Below, one piece after another: positions 62,642-64,000 of a DNA stretch of 64,000 bases. The notes below the pieces were generated by a model. The model worked only from the letters and a program-made list of their open reading frames with translations, made no database searches and had not been told where the DNA came from. A program made the translations under genes and the position numbers. This DNA comes from Pirellulales bacterium (GTDB taxonomy: Bacteria > Planctomycetota > Planctomycetia > Pirellulales > JACPPG01): the NCBI GenBank assembly GCA_036499395.1, contig DASYDW010000129.1, forward strand, positions 1 to 64,000. The letters run 5' to 3'. Numbering within the stretch: the stretch's first letter is position 1; every line of letters starts with the position of its first letter.

Positions 62642-63682
62642 ATGAAACTGCTTCTGCTCGCAATCGCGTTGTTCTTATCCTGCTGCGACAATGCGCTTGC
62701 GCTCGACCTTGTGCCGGATGCAGTTCTTGGCACGCCCGTTCCTGAAAGGCAATCGCATCCCCGGACATACGTCAATTCTGTCGAATGGGCGGGCAGCAAG
62801 CTCGTGTGCGCCGGTGGTGCCGGCTTCGTCCGTTGTTACGATCCTGAGACGCGCGAGCGATTGTGGTTTGTGTCGCTCGCAAGCTCCGTCGGTTCGCTAG
62901 CGATCGATGAAGCGGCCGGCAAGGTCTTTGTGCTGGAGGAAGGTCATCGGCTAAACGTGTATCGCCTGGCCGACGGAAAGCCCATCGCCAAATACACCGA
63001 CAAGGACATCGGCAAACGTGCCGGAAAAGCATATGTCATGTCGACAGCTATCGCCTGCTCACCGCGCGGCGGCAGGCTGCTGATCACAGACTTCGGAAAG
63101 GACTTTAATCAGCCTGGTAGCCTAGGACTACTCTTTAACGTCGATTTGCGATTGACCGGCCGCGCTACGGTTGAAGGTTTTGTGAATAAGGCCAGCTTCG
63201 ATTCTACGGGACGCTACCTGGTCACTGTTAATTCGCACAGCAACAACGTTCGCATCTGGGATTGTCAGGCGAATCGTGAGATCTTCAAAATCGGCGAAGA
63301 TCGTGATGTGATCGAGACCGATACCGAGCATCTCAGTGACGCCCGTTTCGACGGCGATCGCACCCTGGTGGTCGCCACAAATGGGGCCTGGCTGTTGGGC
63401 AGCACTATTTCCATTGTCGATATTCATGATGACGTCGAAAAAGCAAGCTTCATGTCACAGATTCACGTCGCGCTGGATGTCGACTTCGTACATGGCCATA
63501 TCGCCGTCGGGGGAAGCGAAAACGACCTGGCCATTCACGATATGAGTGGAAAGCTACTCGCGCTGAAGAAGAATGGCGCGTTGCAACGGATCGAGGCCGT
63601 CCGTTTCTCCCCGGATGGTAAACGTATCGCTATCGGAAGCGCCGACGGCACGGCACGCACGTTTTTACTAAAGGCCGAGTAG
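62642..63682 (+). CDS. Secreted WD40-like beta-propeller protein
   Basis: The 346-residue product has a signal peptide with several Cys (LLAIALFLSCCDNALA). Blades follow, such as VNSVEWAGSKLVCAGGAGFVRCYD, YLVTVNSHSNNVRIWDCQANREI and AVRFSPDGKRIAIGSADGTARTF, the last being a clear WD40-type repeat. ATG 62642 was chosen because it starts the signal peptide; GAGAG lies upstream. Such proteins usually serve as binding scaffolds; partners are unknown. Confidence 0.8.
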   Translation: MKLLLLAIALFLSCCDNALALDLVPDAVLGTPVPERQSHPRTYVNSVEWAGSKLVCAGGAGFVRCYDPETRERLWFVSLASSVGSLAIDEAAGKVFVLEEGHRLNVYRLADGKPIAKYTDKDIGKRAGKAYVMSTAIACSPRGGRLLITDFGKDFNQPGSLGLLFNVDLRLTGRATVEGFVNKASFDSTGRYLVTVNSHSNNVRIWDCQANREIFKIGEDRDVIETDTEHLSDARFDGDRTLVVATNGAWLLGSTISIVDIHDDVEKASFMSQIHVALDVDFVHGHIAVGGSENDLAIHDMSGKLLALKKNGALQRIEAVRFSPDGKRIAIGSADGTARTFLLKAE

Positions 63683-63871
63683 CAACGCTCGGTTGTTCGA
63701 ACGCGGCTCGTCGGGATTGCCGTCACGTGTTGATTGTTCGCCCGTTCAGGCGTCAAATGAAGCGATGGCCGCAAACAAAACCGTTCTCGTTACAACTATT
63801 CGAGCGTCTGCCCGATGCAGCGCCGAAGGTATAACCAGCGTGTTGTTATCCCGTCCATAGCGGTACGAATC

Positions 63872-64000
63872 ATGCGCACCATTCTCATTCTTGTTTTAAG
63901 TGCCGCCTTCGCGTTCACGTCTGTGGGGTTGGGATTCTCGCAAGCGTCGCGCGCCAGTGACACGAAGCCTATCGAGGCTGAGCATGCACGCCCCGCGACC
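63872..64000 (+). CDS. Secreted protein, N-terminal fragment (runs off right edge)
   Basis: Forty-three codons from ATG 63872 encode a signal peptide (MRTILILVLSAAFAFTSVGL) followed by a polar mature start. The frame is open to the window end. The ribosome site is weak and no family can be named. Confidence 0.5.
   Translation, partial: MRTILILVLSAAFAFTSVGLGFSQASRASDTKPIEAEHARPAT

Overview
The window is GC-rich bacterial DNA that looks like a planctomycete, probably of the Pirellulales type. The evidence is three DUF1549/DUF1553 + DUF1501 gene pairs, a PEP-CTERM protein with dockerin-like repeats, a formylglycine-type sulfatase, a BlaR1-like M56 receptor carrying carboxypeptidase-regulatory-like repeats, ExbB/ExbD transport genes and many secreted proteins. 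No rRNA, tRNA or CRISPR array was seen. Most genes are single or in short operons, with many strand switches.

Layout. 1-120: end of an IS200/IS605-type element whose tnpA runs off the left edge. 206-13507 (mostly minus): patatin-like lipoprotein, small secreted protein, NHL-type propeller, a DUF1549/1553-DUF1501 pair, a BlaI-BlaR1-like regulatory pair, a DUF4838 protein, and a PilZ-like/TM/Spy-like protein. 14256-14607: a truncated, frameshifted FMN-reductase pseudogene. 14964-15779: a stand-alone E2-type acyltransferase. 15811-19925: a second DUF1549/1553-DUF1501 pair.

20415-28959 is the most striking block. On the minus strand lie a rhodanese with membrane tail, cysK, cysE and a cyanophycinase-like peptidase. 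Divergently on the plus strand lie a family 2 encapsulin shell protein with an inserted cNMP-binding-like domain and, 32 bp later, a SufS-type cysteine desulfurase with a roughly 180-residue disordered N-terminal extension of the kind that acts as cargo tag. The set makes sense as a sulfur nanocompartment: CysE and CysK make cysteine, the packaged desulfurase strips its sulfur, and the rhodanese can carry sulfane sulfur. The cysK leader has an intrinsic terminator between two 11-bp direct repeats, which suggests attenuation.

29136-43180 holds an esterase, arylsulfatase and MFS transporter, a beta-helix protein, a MOSC protein, an NTF2-like/alpha-beta hydrolase pair, a penicillin acylase-type hydrolase, a ferredoxin and a crotonase. 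43371-47440 is a third DUF1549/1553-DUF1501 pair, split by a CACAGAG-type repeat unit. 47660-56239 holds an M16 peptidase, a TerC protein and an ExbB-ExbD-ExbD-membrane protein group interrupted by a four-unit array of the same repeats, with a GxxExxY gene remnant inside. 56236-60357 is a 1373-residue repetitive PEP-CTERM surface protein. 60760-62323 is a tandem pair of paralogous membrane proteins. A beta-propeller protein and the start of another secreted protein close the window.
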